NCBI GenBank assembly: GCA_036387475.1
Contig: DASVTR010000003.1
Coordinates: 364,956-428,955 of the forward strand
Origin: DASVTR01 sp036387475
Lineage (GTDB): Bacteria > Acidobacteriota > Blastocatellia > Pyrinomonadales > Pyrinomonadaceae
Reading direction: 5' to 3'
Length of the DNA: 64,000 nt
Part shown: positions 32,987-41,427 of the stretch, in pieces
How the letters are laid out: the number at the start of each line of letters is the position of its first letter
Numbering within the stretch: position 1 is the first letter of the stretch
Notes under the pieces: generated by a model
Told to the model about the DNA's origin: nothing
Databases searched by the model: none
The model's input: only the letters and a program-made list of their open reading frames with translations
Made by a program: the position numbers and the translations under genes

Positions 32987-34734
32987 TCGGCTTGAGCGGC
33001 GTACTCCGTCGCATCTTCCGTGTCGGGCTGAGGACGTGCGTCCGCCGTTGGCGGCTCGTCCACCAGATTACGGGCCAGAATCGCTCCGGCCCGTTCCAGC
33101 ATTGGCCTTAAAGATTGCGGCTGTGTCGCGGAGATGCTGATGCACTCGCGCGCGCCGTTCTGTGAAGCGAAGCGCATATTGGCATTCAAAGTTTCATGGT
33201 CAACCAAATCGGCCTTGTTAAAGACGACGAGGCGCGGAATCTGCGCGTAGTCAAGTTCGCTTAAGATTCTCTCGACGGATTCGAGTTGTTGCAGCCAGCG
33301 CGGATTGGCCGCGTCAACCAGATACAGCAAAAGGTCGCTATCGCTAATCTCTTCGAGCGTGGCGCGGAAAGCGGCCAGCAAGTCTGGCGGCAGATCGCGT
33401 ATGAAACCGACCGTATCATTGATGATGACCTCCTGCTCGCGCGGAAGGCGCAAACGGCGGGAAGTCGGGTCGAGGGTGGCGAACATGCGTTGTTCTGCGT
33501 GGACGCTGCTGGCCGTTAGCTGATTGAGCAAGGTGGATTTCCCGGCGTTTGTATAACCGACGATGGAGATGATGGGAAGCTCCTGTCGCATCCTCTCTTT
33601 GCGGCGCTCCTGCCTGCGAGAGCGCTGCGCTTCGATCTCTTTTTCCAGACGATGAATGCGGTCGCGCACGCGGCGGCGGTCTGTCTCCAACTTCGTCTCG
33701 CCGGGGCCGCGCCCGCCGATGCCGCCCGCCAGCCGCGAGAACGCGGAGTCTTGTCCTGCGATGAGACGCGGCAGCAAGTATTTCAACTGGGCCAACTCGA
33801 CCTGAATCTTACCCTCGCGCGATTGCGCGCGCTGGGCGAAGATGTCAAGGATTAACTGCGAACGATCAATGACCTTCAGGTCGGTCGCTTCCGAGAGGGA
33901 GCGCACCTGTGCGGGTTGCAGTTCGCGGTCGAAGACGATTAAGTCTGCGCCAAGTTGCAGGGCGCGCACCAGCAGGTCTTCGAGTTTGCCGCGACCGAGG
34001 ACGGTGCGCGGGTCTATGGCCTGGCGGCGTTGGATAATCTGGTCGAGCACGACGACGCCCGCAGACGTTGCCAGTTCATGTAGCTCTGCCATTGATTCTT
34101 CGGCTTCAACGAGCGAGCCTGTCGTGACGCCGACGAGAATTGTCCGGTCGCGTACTCCGGCCCGGCGCACTGTTCGGCGATTACGCGCCATCTCTTCTTC
34201 GAGCGAGTTAATCAGGGCCAGAAAATCTACGTCTAGCTGCGACGGGATTTCCGGCTCAAGAAAAGCATAAGGCAGGGCAGCATTATTCTGGTCAAGTTGC
34301 TGGGCGGTCGTCGGCAGCAGGTGGGCAGCACGCACAAGGCCCGGCAGACCCGTGCGTTCATCCACGTCGAGCGCCACCATCAAATCCAGTCGGAGCAGCG
34401 CCAGGTCTGTCAAATCGTCTTGCGTCAATTCTTCGCCGCGCAGATGCGTATGGATGCAGCGCAAGCCCCGAAAGCGGCCTTCGTCAACGCGTGCGCGCTT
34501 CAAATCCGGTAGCTCGATGCGCCGCGCGTCGCCGACGATGACGTATTCGACGTAACCCTTGCGGTCAATCAGCACGCCGATCTGCCGTCTTGTCTCGTGC
34601 GAGAGTTCCGTCAACTGTCTTGCAAATTCCGGCGTCACGATTTGATGCGGAGCAATGCGCCGCGAGTAGAGCTTTTCAATCCGGCGCAGTTGATTATGTT
34701 TCAGCCCTTGAGTGTTTCCGTGTACGTTACTGAT
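32983..34734 (-). CDS. hflX: HflX GTPase, long form, apparent AUC start
   Basis: Ribosome-associated GTPase that splits stalled ribosomes. It has an N-terminal domain (~30-180) found only in long HflX proteins (QIGVLIDRKGYVEYVIVGDA), then the HflX domain (DPRTVLGRGKLEDLLVRALQ, RGPGETKLETDRR) and the G domain: GYTNAGKST, the DTVGFIRDLP switch, NKAD. From GTG 34638 it is 551 residues. The frame continues upstream into GNTQGLKHNQLRRIEKLY, which I recognise as the usual N-terminus of long HflX, so the true start is earlier. In that region there is no ATG, GTG or TTG before the stop; ATC 34734 lies 7 bases after GGAGG and is the likely start (583 residues). Stop overlaps pgpH. Confidence 0.92.
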   Translation of the reverse strand: MSNVHGNTQGLKHNQLRRIEKLYSRRIAPHQIVTPEFARQLTELSHETRRQIGVLIDRKGYVEYVIVGDARRIELPDLKRARVDEGRFRGLRCIHTHLRGEELTQDDLTDLALLRLDLMVALDVDERTGLPGLVRAAHLLPTTAQQLDQNNAALPYAFLEPEIPSQLDVDFLALINSLEEEMARNRRTVRRAGVRDRTILVGVTTGSLVEAEESMAELHELATSAGVVVLDQIIQRRQAIDPRTVLGRGKLEDLLVRALQLGADLIVFDRELQPAQVRSLSEATDLKVIDRSQLILDIFAQRAQSREGKIQVELAQLKYLLPRLIAGQDSAFSRLAGGIGGRGPGETKLETDRRRVRDRIHRLEKEIEAQRSRRQERRKERMRQELPIISIVGYTNAGKSTLLNQLTASSVHAEQRMFATLDPTSRRLRLPREQEVIINDTVGFIRDLPPDLLAAFRATLEEISDSDLLLYLVDAANPRWLQQLESVERILSELDYAQIPRLVVFNKADLVDHETLNANMRFASQNGARECISISATQPQSLRPMLERAGAILARNLVDEPPTADARPQPDTEDATEYAAQAE

Positions 34735-34752
34735 TGTTAATCCTCCAAAAGC

Positions 34753-34840
34753 ACAGCCTTCAGCCGCCAGCTAAAACTAAAGTCAGGAAAAGCGTTATTG
34801 CTCTAGCTGATAGCTGATAACTGGCTGCTGACGGCTTGTA
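34753..34840. repeat. Inverted repeat, AGCTGATAGCTGAT type
   Basis: Left part CTTCAGCCGCCAGCTAAAAC, right part TAGCTGATAGCTGATAACTG + GCTGCTGACGGCTTG; centre GGAAAAGCGTTATTGCTC. Pairing is imperfect. It lies just upstream of hflX. Confidence 0.55.
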
Positions 34841-34844
34841 GTTA

Positions 34845-35000
34845 CAAAAAGATTGAAGCGAGCGGTAGGCGGCGGACGCTGTGTGTAGACCTTTGATGTT
34901 GCTCTGCGAAGTTACTTCGCTCGGTCGCTTGAGCATTACGATGGTTTAGTCAAACGCTAGTTTGCTCTCAGAATCCATTGATTCCGAGAGCACGCTTTTT
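34845..35000 (+). ncRNA. Candidate small structured RNA ending in a terminator
   Basis: A ~155-base gene-free stretch with several possible stems: GAAGCGAGCG (near 34855) against CGCTCGGTCGCTT (near 34916) with a bulge, GCGAAG-TTA-CTTCGC (34907-34921), and a terminator at the end. No protein gene precedes it on this strand, so the terminator must end something else or be incidental. No -10/-35 pair is clear and no known RNA family is recognised. Confidence 0.3.
34964..35000 (+). terminator. Intrinsic-type terminator without an upstream gene
   Basis: GCTCTCAGAATC (34964-34975), loop CATT, GATTCCGAGAGC (34980-34991, one mismatch), then ACGCTTTTT (T run 34996-35000). Faces right, in front of the propeller gene at 35264 but 260 bases before it. 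Confidence 0.6.
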
Positions 35001-35140
35001 AATAGCTCGACCTAAAGCGAATTATAACATAGCAAGGCCAGAGCGAAAGCCGCCAGATGCCCTGCGCCATAATATTTCGCTGACCGGAGAGGCCACGAAT
35101 TAGACACCGCTCGCGGCTGCATCGTATGATGAAAAGCTGT

Positions 35141-35250
35141 AAAGCTCAGCTTGCAGTTAGCCGCTTTGGGAATTTCAGTCTGAATCTTCGGATTAGAGGC
35201 TTGGAATCTTTTTTGTTAATTGCTGAAAGCTGATCGCCGATAGCTTTTTC
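35141..35250. repeat. Weak inverted repeat, AGCTGAT type
   Basis: AAAGCTCAGCTTGCAGTTAG and AATTGCTGAAAGCTGATCGC + CGATAGCTTTTT are partly complementary, around an A/T-rich centre (AATCTTCGGATTAGAGG). Probably a decayed member of the tandem-arm group. The 35001-35140 stretch before it shows nothing recognisable. Confidence 0.4.
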
Positions 35251-35263
35251 TGACGGGAGATGA

Positions 35264-36292
35264 ATGATGGGCACAGCAGGAGCGATTCTGCGCGTTGATC
35301 CGGCGGCGGGAATTCCGGGTGGTGAAGTCGTCATCGAATGCGCAGAGTTTGCGGCCAATCAAATACGCGCGTGCAGAGCTTTGTTTCAGGGCGAGAGCGC
35401 GCATCTGGTCGGCGCTAACGCGCGCCGTGTGTTAGCCATCGTGCCCGAAGGGTTGCCGGGCGGCGAAGTCGAACTCAATCTGGAGAATGACGGAGCACGC
35501 ACAGAGCCGACGAAAATCGTAGTCGGAACAAAGCTGGCGGAAGATTTACATCCGGTCGCCAATCCGGCTTTCGACCCTGACGACGGAGCGCTCTTCGTGA
35601 CGCGTTCAGGCTCACGCGGACAGCAATTTCCCGTCTCTATCTTTCGTATTGATGCGGATGGCGAACTGTCAGACTTTTCCGGCGACATCACGAACCCGAC
35701 CGGCATCGCTTTCGACCGTGAGGGACAGATGTTTGTGACGAGCCGGATGGACGGCACTGTTTATCGCATCACGCCTTTCAAGGAAGCAGTGGCGTTTGCG
35801 CGCAATCTGGGTGTGGCTACGGGACTGGCCTTCGACAGAGAGGGGCGCATGTACGTCGGCGACCGCACGGGGACAATCTATCGCATCAACGGCATCGGCG
35901 AGGAGACGCCCTGGGCACAACTAGAAGCGTCTGTCTCCGCGTATCATCTGGCGTTTGGCCCGGACGATGCGCTGTATGTAACCGGCCCGACCGTTTCCAG
36001 TTTCGAGTCTGTAATGCGAATTGATGCGAGCGGGCAGGCGAGCGTTTTTTATCGCGGGCTGGGTAGACCGCAGGGCCTGGCGTTTGACCGCGACGGCAAT
36101 CTATATGTTGCTGCTTCATTGCACGGGCGGCGCGGAATCGTTCGCATAGCGCCGGGCGGAGGAGATGCGCAACTGGCTGTTGCCGGAATGAACGTCATCG
36201 GGCTGGCCTTTGGGCCAACCGGCAACATGATTGTTGCCACCAACGATACGGTCTACAGCCTACCGCTCGGCATTCATGGAACGCTGCTGTAA
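35264..36292 (+). CDS. IPT-like plus NHL/SMP-30-like six-bladed propeller protein
   Basis: 342 residues. The first ~90 look like an IPT/TIG immunoglobulin-like domain (RVDPAAGIPGGEVVIEC, VEGQ-like SAHLVGANARRVLAIVPEG). Residues ~95-335 form an NHL/SMP-30-type propeller with repeats GIAFDREGQMFVTSRMDGTV, GLAFDREGRMYVGDRTGTIY, HLAFGPDDALYVTGP, GLAFDRDGNLYVAASLHG and GLAFGPTGNMIVATND. No signal peptide, so it may be cytoplasmic; a lactonase-like active site is not evident. GGGAGA precedes ATG 35264. Confidence 0.78.
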   Translation: MMGTAGAILRVDPAAGIPGGEVVIECAEFAANQIRACRALFQGESAHLVGANARRVLAIVPEGLPGGEVELNLENDGARTEPTKIVVGTKLAEDLHPVANPAFDPDDGALFVTRSGSRGQQFPVSIFRIDADGELSDFSGDITNPTGIAFDREGQMFVTSRMDGTVYRITPFKEAVAFARNLGVATGLAFDREGRMYVGDRTGTIYRINGIGEETPWAQLEASVSAYHLAFGPDDALYVTGPTVSSFESVMRIDASGQASVFYRGLGRPQGLAFDRDGNLYVAASLHGRRGIVRIAPGGGDAQLAVAGMNVIGLAFGPTGNMIVATNDTVYSLPLGIHGTLL

Positions 36293-36293
36293 A

Positions 36294-36416
36294 AGTGGTC
36301 AGTGGGAGGTGTCCATTTGTTTATGTTTGGCTGGTTGAATCAGACAGGCTAATCAGGGACTTCCTGCGGAGAGCAACCGACTACTGACAACTGACCACCT
36401 TCCGCTGACCACTGCT
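36294..36416. repeat. Tandem-arm inverted repeat, GTGGTCAGTG type
   Basis: Left arm AAGTGGTCAGTGGGAGGTG, right arm CAACTGACCACCTTCCGCTG + ACCACTGC. A second copy of the type lies at 54088. About 70 bases upstream of the M50 gene. Confidence 0.68.
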
Positions 36417-36491
36417 TTTTGACACCTCTGCGGCTGCGTGCTAGTGTGATGGGTCGCATTTTGTGAGGCGCTTTTCCGAGGCGTTATAGTA

Positions 36492-37172
36492 ATGGGCAAT
36501 GCTGATATAGGGCAGTTTATTCTTTACATGGTAGCGCTCGTTTTCTCGTTATCGTTGCACGAGGCCGGGCACGCCTGGATGTCAAGCAGATTCGGAGACG
36601 ATCTGGCGCGTTCACAGGGACGTGTCTCGCTGAATCCAGTTTCACACGTTGACCCGATAGGCACGCTGCTGTTTCCAGCCATCTCTTTTTTTACACACGC
36701 ACCATTGCTCGGATGGGCGCGACCAACTCCTGTCAATCCTCTCAAGTGGAGGAATAAGGATGTGGCAAACTTCTGGGTTTCGATAGCGGGCGTGATTGGT
36801 AATCTGATAATTGCCATCGTCGCAGGTATTGGAATTCGCGTCTTGATAGCGACAGGCGTGCTTGGTTTTGAAGATGGCTCGCTGCTGGTTGGTAGTGACT
36901 CTGACATAGTGCTCGGCGCGGTCAATCTGCTTCATATATTTTTCAGACTGAACATTGGATTGTTTGTCTTCAACCTGCTGCCGATTCCTCCGCTTGACGG
37001 CAGCAAAATCCTGAGTAGCATCTTGCCTTCAAGCTTCGGGTCGGCGCTTGAATCGCTGGAGCAGTTTGGTTTTGTCCTGCTCTTCATAGCGGTCTTCACG
37101 GGCGTTTTTGGCGCAATCTTTCGCGTCGTGATGCCGCTGGCGGAGAGCATACTCTTTCTGGGTCTCTCCTGA
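36492..37172 (+). CDS. Site-2-protease-like M50 zinc metalloprotease
   Basis: 226 residues, about five hydrophobic helices. The zinc motif HEAGH (H23, E24, H27) is in the first helix and PIPPLDG (D169) is in a later one, as in compact S2P/M50 proteins that cut substrates within the membrane. It is short and lacks PDZ and CBS domains. Only six bases separate its stop from trpS, so the two are co-transcribed. Substrate unknown. Confidence 0.9.
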   Translation: MGNADIGQFILYMVALVFSLSLHEAGHAWMSSRFGDDLARSQGRVSLNPVSHVDPIGTLLFPAISFFTHAPLLGWARPTPVNPLKWRNKDVANFWVSIAGVIGNLIIAIVAGIGIRVLIATGVLGFEDGSLLVGSDSDIVLGAVNLLHIFFRLNIGLFVFNLLPIPPLDGSKILSSILPSSFGSALESLEQFGFVLLFIAVFTGVFGAIFRVVMPLAESILFLGLS

Positions 37173-37178
37173 GATAGA

Positions 37179-38174
37179 ATGAAACGTATTTTCAGCGGCG
37201 TGAAGCCTTCCGGCCCGCTTCATCTGGGCAATTACCTCGGCGCGTTCCGCAATTGGGTGGAATTGCAGCACGAGTATGAAAGCTTCTACTGCATAGTTAA
37301 TCTGCACGCCATTACCGTCCCGCAAGACCCGAAAGAGTTGGCGCAGCGAACGAGAGAAACCGCGCGCGTCTACGTTGCGCTCGGCATTGACCCGAAGATT
37401 TCGACAATCTTCGTGCAGTCGGATGTCGTCGAGCACGCGGAGTTGACTTGGCTGCTCAATTGTATCGCGCGCGTCTCGGAACTGGAGCGGATGACGCAGT
37501 TCAAAGACAAGGCGCGCAAATCTCGTGAGACGGTCGGCGTTGGGCTTTTCGATTATCCGGTTCTGATGGCCGCAGACATCCTGCTTTATCAAACAGACCT
37601 CGTGCCCGTCGGCGAAGATCAGAAGCAGCATCTTGAGTTGACGCGTGATCTGGCGATTCGCTTCAACCGTGATTTCGGCGAGACGTTTCGCGTGCCAGAG
37701 CCTTTTATCCCTAAAGTCGGCGCGCGTATCATGTCGCTCTCCGACGCTTCAAGTAAGATGTCAAAATCAGACGACGACCCGCACGGCTGCGTGATGTTGA
37801 TGGACGACGCGGAGACTGTCAGGCGTAAGTTCAAGCGGGCCGTCACGGATTCCGGCACGGAGATTCGTTTTGACGAAGAGCGCCCGGCGATTAACAACCT
37901 GTTGACCATTTATCAGTTATTGACGAAGCAGCAGCCAGCGGAGATAGAAGCACATTTTGCGGGCAAGGGCTACGCGCAGTTGAAAAATGATTTGGCCGAC
38001 GTGACGATTGAATTTCTTAAGCCCCTGCAAGAACGCGTGCGTGAGATTTCAGACGAAGAACTGGATCGCATTCTGAACGACGGCAGGCAGCGCGCAGAGC
38101 AGATTGCGCGCGTGACGCTGGACGAAGCCAAAGCGCGCGTCGGTCTTGTTGGTACACGCTCGCTCAGCCACTAA
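37179..38174 (+). CDS. trpS: Tryptophan-tRNA ligase
   Basis: 331 residues, class I aminoacyl-tRNA synthetase of the bacterial TrpRS size. HIGH-like signature PSGPLHLGNYLGA (10-22), tryptophan-pocket region with DYPVLMAADILLYQTDLVPV, and KMSKS at 193-197. It charges tRNA-Trp. Lies between an M50 protease and scpA, all on the + strand with gaps of 6 and 12 bases. Confidence 0.96.
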   Translation: MKRIFSGVKPSGPLHLGNYLGAFRNWVELQHEYESFYCIVNLHAITVPQDPKELAQRTRETARVYVALGIDPKISTIFVQSDVVEHAELTWLLNCIARVSELERMTQFKDKARKSRETVGVGLFDYPVLMAADILLYQTDLVPVGEDQKQHLELTRDLAIRFNRDFGETFRVPEPFIPKVGARIMSLSDASSKMSKSDDDPHGCVMLMDDAETVRRKFKRAVTDSGTEIRFDEERPAINNLLTIYQLLTKQQPAEIEAHFAGKGYAQLKNDLADVTIEFLKPLQERVREISDEELDRILNDGRQRAEQIARVTLDEAKARVGLVGTRSLSH

Positions 38175-38186
38175 CGCGGAGGATTT

Positions 38187-38999
38187 ATGGACGAAACTCC
38201 CGAAGTTGCACAGGTGCTCACGCCATCCGTGACGCAGACGCCGAACACCATCAACGTGCTCGGCGCGTTGCCGGAAATCACTTCCGATAGCAGCGGCGAT
38301 GAGTTAAGACTCAAGCTCGGCGAGTTTGCCGGGCCGCTTGATCTGCTGCTGTACCTGATACGGCAGGAGCAGGTGAGCATCTACGATATTCCTGTGGCGC
38401 GCATTACGGATGAATACCTGCGCTACCTACGCTTGATGCAGGAGTTGGACATCGCCGTCGCTGGCGATTTTTTAGTGATGGCGGCGACGCTGATCGAAAT
38501 TAAATCGAAGATGCTCTTGCCGCGCGACCCCTTGGCCGCTGCGGAAGAAGCGGAGGACGACCCGCGCCGCGAACTTGTCGACAGGCTGTTGGAGCACCAG
38601 AAGTACAAGGCGGCTGCGCAGATGCTCTGGTCGCGCGCAACAGTGGAGCAGGCCGTCTTTACGCGCGCAGAGTTAGAGACGGACAAGCAGAATCCTGAAA
38701 TCTCTGCTGGCCTCTTTGACCTCTTGAAAGTCTTTCAGCAGATTCTCGCGCGTCATAAAGAAGAGGTCTTGCTGGAGATCGAGCGTGAGGAAATTTCGAT
38801 GGCGGAGATGCTCGAACGTTTGCGCAACATGGTGCTCTCGGCGGGCGAGTTGAATTTGCGCATCTTCTTCGAGCGCGCTACCTCGCGCCGCGAACTCGTG
38901 CTCGCTTTTCTCTCCGTCCTCGAACTCGTCCGCACGACGGAAATCTCCCTCATTCAACAAGAGACGTTCGGCGAAATCATTGCCCGCGCAGGGAGCTAA
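38187..38999 (+). CDS. scpA: Segregation and condensation protein A
   Basis: 270 residues, kleisin subunit of the SMC-ScpAB chromosome condensin. After a ~40-residue N-terminal stretch, the ScpA core is LGEFAGPLDLLLYLIRQEQV, SIYDIPVARITDEYLRYL and LVMAATLIEIKSKMLLPRDP. The winged-helix C-terminus (RREVLAFLSVLELVR-type) binds the SMC head. GCGGAGG lies 5 bases before ATG. Coupled to scpB, five bases apart. Confidence 0.95.
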   Translation: MDETPEVAQVLTPSVTQTPNTINVLGALPEITSDSSGDELRLKLGEFAGPLDLLLYLIRQEQVSIYDIPVARITDEYLRYLRLMQELDIAVAGDFLVMAATLIEIKSKMLLPRDPLAAAEEAEDDPRRELVDRLLEHQKYKAAAQMLWSRATVEQAVFTRAELETDKQNPEISAGLFDLLKVFQQILARHKEEVLLEIEREEISMAEMLERLRNMVLSAGELNLRIFFERATSRRELVLAFLSVLELVRTTEISLIQQETFGEIIARAGS

Positions 39000-39004
39000 A
39001 ACTT

Positions 39005-39829
39005 TTGACGGCCATGAGTGAAGACATCAAAGATCAGGAAATCGCAGAATCAGCAAAGCCATCTGCGGCAGACGATGACGCTTCAAGTGAGCAACTAGAC
39101 GAAGCGTTGTTGAGTTTTGACGAGGCTGAAGGCGAAGCTGAGACTGCGTTGGAAGAGGATGAAGGCGTCATTATCCACGACGCCGACGCCGAGGATGCGC
39201 TGGAAGAAGCGCGTCTGCGTCGTGCTTTCGAAGCGCAAAGGTCGCATACCGACGTTACTGACGAGGGCGGTGAGACGGAAACTCCGCACAATGTTCGCGG
39301 CATGGCCGAGATGATGGCGATTATCGAAGCGCTCATCTTTGTCGCCGAAGAGCCTTTGTCAGTTAAGGCGCTCTCGGACGTGCTCAAGGAAGACCGCGGT
39401 TGGATTGAAACAGCGGTCGAAGGTTTGGCGGAAGAATTCAACGCGCGCAACGGCGGGCTGTATCTGCGTGAGGTCGCAGGCGGCTGGCAGTTTGCCACGC
39501 GGCCAGAGCATCACGAGCACGTCCGCGCATTTCTCAAGACGCGGCCCAGCGCCAAGCTCTCGCTCGCTTCGCTCGAAACCCTCGCCGTCATCGCCTACAA
39601 GCAGCCGATTACCGTGCCAGAGATTCTGGAAATACGCGGCGTGCAATCTCCCTCGGCCATCAAGACGCTGCTCGATAAGCGCCTGATTGTGGCGAAGGGG
39701 CGCAAGGAAACCATCGGGCGGCCGATGATGTACGGCACGTCGAAAGAGTTTCTGCTTCAATTCGGCCTCAAGGATTTATCGGAGTTGCCGAACGTGGAGG
39801 ACTTTGAGGACTTGGCTGGCGGCATGTAG
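39005..39829 (+). CDS. scpB: Segregation and condensation protein B
   Basis: 274 residues. The first ~95 are acidic and probably disordered; the family core begins near MMAIIEALIFVAEEPLSVKA and continues with KLSLASLETLAVIAYKQPIT and GRPMMYGTSKEFLLQFGL, two winged helices that bind ScpA. The core has normal length; the acidic extension is extra. TTG 39005 fits GGGAG 9 bases upstream; ATG 39014 is an alternative. Confidence 0.93.
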   Translation: MTAMSEDIKDQEIAESAKPSAADDDASSEQLDEALLSFDEAEGEAETALEEDEGVIIHDADAEDALEEARLRRAFEAQRSHTDVTDEGGETETPHNVRGMAEMMAIIEALIFVAEEPLSVKALSDVLKEDRGWIETAVEGLAEEFNARNGGLYLREVAGGWQFATRPEHHEHVRAFLKTRPSAKLSLASLETLAVIAYKQPITVPEILEIRGVQSPSAIKTLLDKRLIVAKGRKETIGRPMMYGTSKEFLLQFGLKDLSELPNVEDFEDLAGGM

Positions 39830-39837
39830 GGAAAGCA

Positions 39838-40488
39838 TTGAGCCTGATGAAAAGAGTTCGGCACATCTTGTTGTTCATCTTAGTATCGCTTGCCTCTGCG
39901 ATATTTTGCCATGCACAGGAAACGGCTAAAGCTTCGTCCAGTAAACCGCTCCCGCCTGTTTTCGTCCCGCCTGCGGCAGAGCCGCCGTTGCAGCCCGTTA
40001 AGAGAGTCGGCGCGGCGGAAGTCTACTTTTATGAAGCCACTGAATATAGAAAAGAATATACGCTCGTGAAGGCCAGCACGACCGTCTACGCCGAAAAGCA
40101 GGGCCAGTTAACGCGCGAACAACTGAGCATGTTCGTAACCTGTAGAGTTCGCGGTGGTGAAACGGCAGAAAACGCAAAGGTACAGCTTACATTCAGCCTC
40201 TACAGGGCGAATGCGCCAAAGCCCTTGTTCATGTATGAAAACGACATCAGGTTAGTAGTGATGGTCGACGGAGAGTTGCTGGGCAAAGGTGGAGCGTCGA
40301 AGGCCGGCATGACCAATTGGTCAATGCGAAATTCCACGGAAGGAGCGTACGTGGATTTCACTTTCGCGCAACTCTCGCAGATGGCCGCAGCCAGACAGGT
40401 GTTGATTCAACTCGACTCTTTCAAAATCAATCTGGACGATGAAGAGCTTGCGATCTTTCGTGACATTATCAGGGCTACCGGAAAGTAG
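39838..40488 (+). CDS. Secreted protein of unknown function
   Basis: 216 residues: signal peptide (ILLFILVSLASAIFCHAQ), then a proline-rich stretch (LPPVFVPPAAEPPLQP) and a ~150-residue beta-rich domain. No known motif. It sits between scpB and the pseudouridine synthase with gaps of 8 and 17 bases, so it is in the same transcript. TTG 39838 or ATG 39847 are both possible. Confidence 0.6.
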   Translation: MSLMKRVRHILLFILVSLASAIFCHAQETAKASSSKPLPPVFVPPAAEPPLQPVKRVGAAEVYFYEATEYRKEYTLVKASTTVYAEKQGQLTREQLSMFVTCRVRGGETAENAKVQLTFSLYRANAPKPLFMYENDIRLVVMVDGELLGKGGASKAGMTNWSMRNSTEGAYVDFTFAQLSQMAAARQVLIQLDSFKINLDDEELAIFRDIIRATGK

Positions 40489-40505
40489 CTGGCGGGAATA
40501 TACCT

Positions 40506-41297
40506 TTGGAAGTCAGACTGCAGAAACTTATCGCCGAAGCCGGAATCGCTTCGCGTCGTCATGCCGAAGAGATGATCGCGGCGGGCGAGGTGACAATCAA
40601 CGGGCAGGTCGTGACGACGCAGGGCACGAAGGCAGACCCGGCGCGCGATCACATTAAAGTGCGCGGGCGACTTATTAACCCGCTCCTCGAAGCGCGCGAG
40701 AAAGTTTACGTACTGCTCAATAAACCGCGAGGGTATCTGTCGAGCGTCGCAGACCCGGAGGGGCGTCCGCTGGTGACAGAGCTTGTGCCGTCATCGCTTG
40801 GGCGTTTGCATCCGGTCGGGCGGCTGGACTTCAACACCGAAGGCTTGCTGCTCTTGACCAACGACGGCGAGTTTACGAACTTCATCACGTCTGCGCGCAA
40901 CAATGTGGCGAAGGTTTACGAGGTGAAGGTGAAGGGAGTGCCCGGCGAGGATGCAATCGAGCGTTTGCGACGCGGAATCCGCCTTGAAAACGGAGAGCGC
41001 ACAGCGCCCGCTGAGATTAAGAAGATTGATGAAAGCGATACTAATGCGTGGTTTGAAGTCGTGCTGCACGAAGGTCGCAACCAGCAGATCAGGCGCATGT
41101 TTGACGCCATCGGTCATTCAGTCTTAAAACTTCGCCGCGTCAAGATAGGCTTTCTGGCAGACGAGCGACTGGCCCCGAAGCAGTGGCGGCTGCTCGCGCC
41201 TGAGGAAGCTAATCGCCTGATGAAAAAGCGACAGAAAAGCAGGCCGCCCGCGAAGGCCAAAGCACGCGGCGCAGGTCACGGCGGGCGGCGTGGTTAG
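40506..41297 (+). CDS. rRNA pseudouridine synthase, RsuA/RluB family
   Basis: 263 residues. N-terminal S4 RNA-binding domain (LQKLIAEAGIASRRHAEEMI), then the RsuA-type catalytic domain with GRLDFNTEGLLLLTNDGEF, whose aspartate is the nucleophile, and ARNNVAKVYEVKV. A Lys/Arg-rich tail (KARGAGHGGRRG) follows. ScpA-ScpB-RluB is a classical gene order, supporting RluB-like modification of 23S rRNA. The start is TTG (LEVRLQKL). Confidence 0.93.
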   Translation: MEVRLQKLIAEAGIASRRHAEEMIAAGEVTINGQVVTTQGTKADPARDHIKVRGRLINPLLEAREKVYVLLNKPRGYLSSVADPEGRPLVTELVPSSLGRLHPVGRLDFNTEGLLLLTNDGEFTNFITSARNNVAKVYEVKVKGVPGEDAIERLRRGIRLENGERTAPAEIKKIDESDTNAWFEVVLHEGRNQQIRRMFDAIGHSVLKLRRVKIGFLADERLAPKQWRLLAPEEANRLMKKRQKSRPPAKAKARGAGHGGRRG

Positions 41298-41310
41298 GGT
41301 ACAATCTAAG

Positions 41311-41410
41311 AGCAGGAGTCAGAAGTCAGAATTCAGAATTCAGAAGAAAAGAAATTCAGAAGAAGTGGGTTGCCGCCTCTTATTCTGAATTCTGACTCCT
41401 GAATTCTGCT
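41311..41410. repeat. Tandem-arm inverted repeat, CAGAATTCAGAAG type
   Basis: Left arm GCAGGAGTCAGAAGTCAGAA + TTCAGAATTCAGAAG, right arm ATTCTGAATTCTGACTCCTG + AATTCTGC; centre GTGGGTTGCCGCCTCTTATT. It fills the gap between the pseudouridine synthase and acyl-CoA dehydrogenase genes. Confidence 0.87.
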
Positions 41411-41427
41411 TTTAATTAAGGTGTGTT

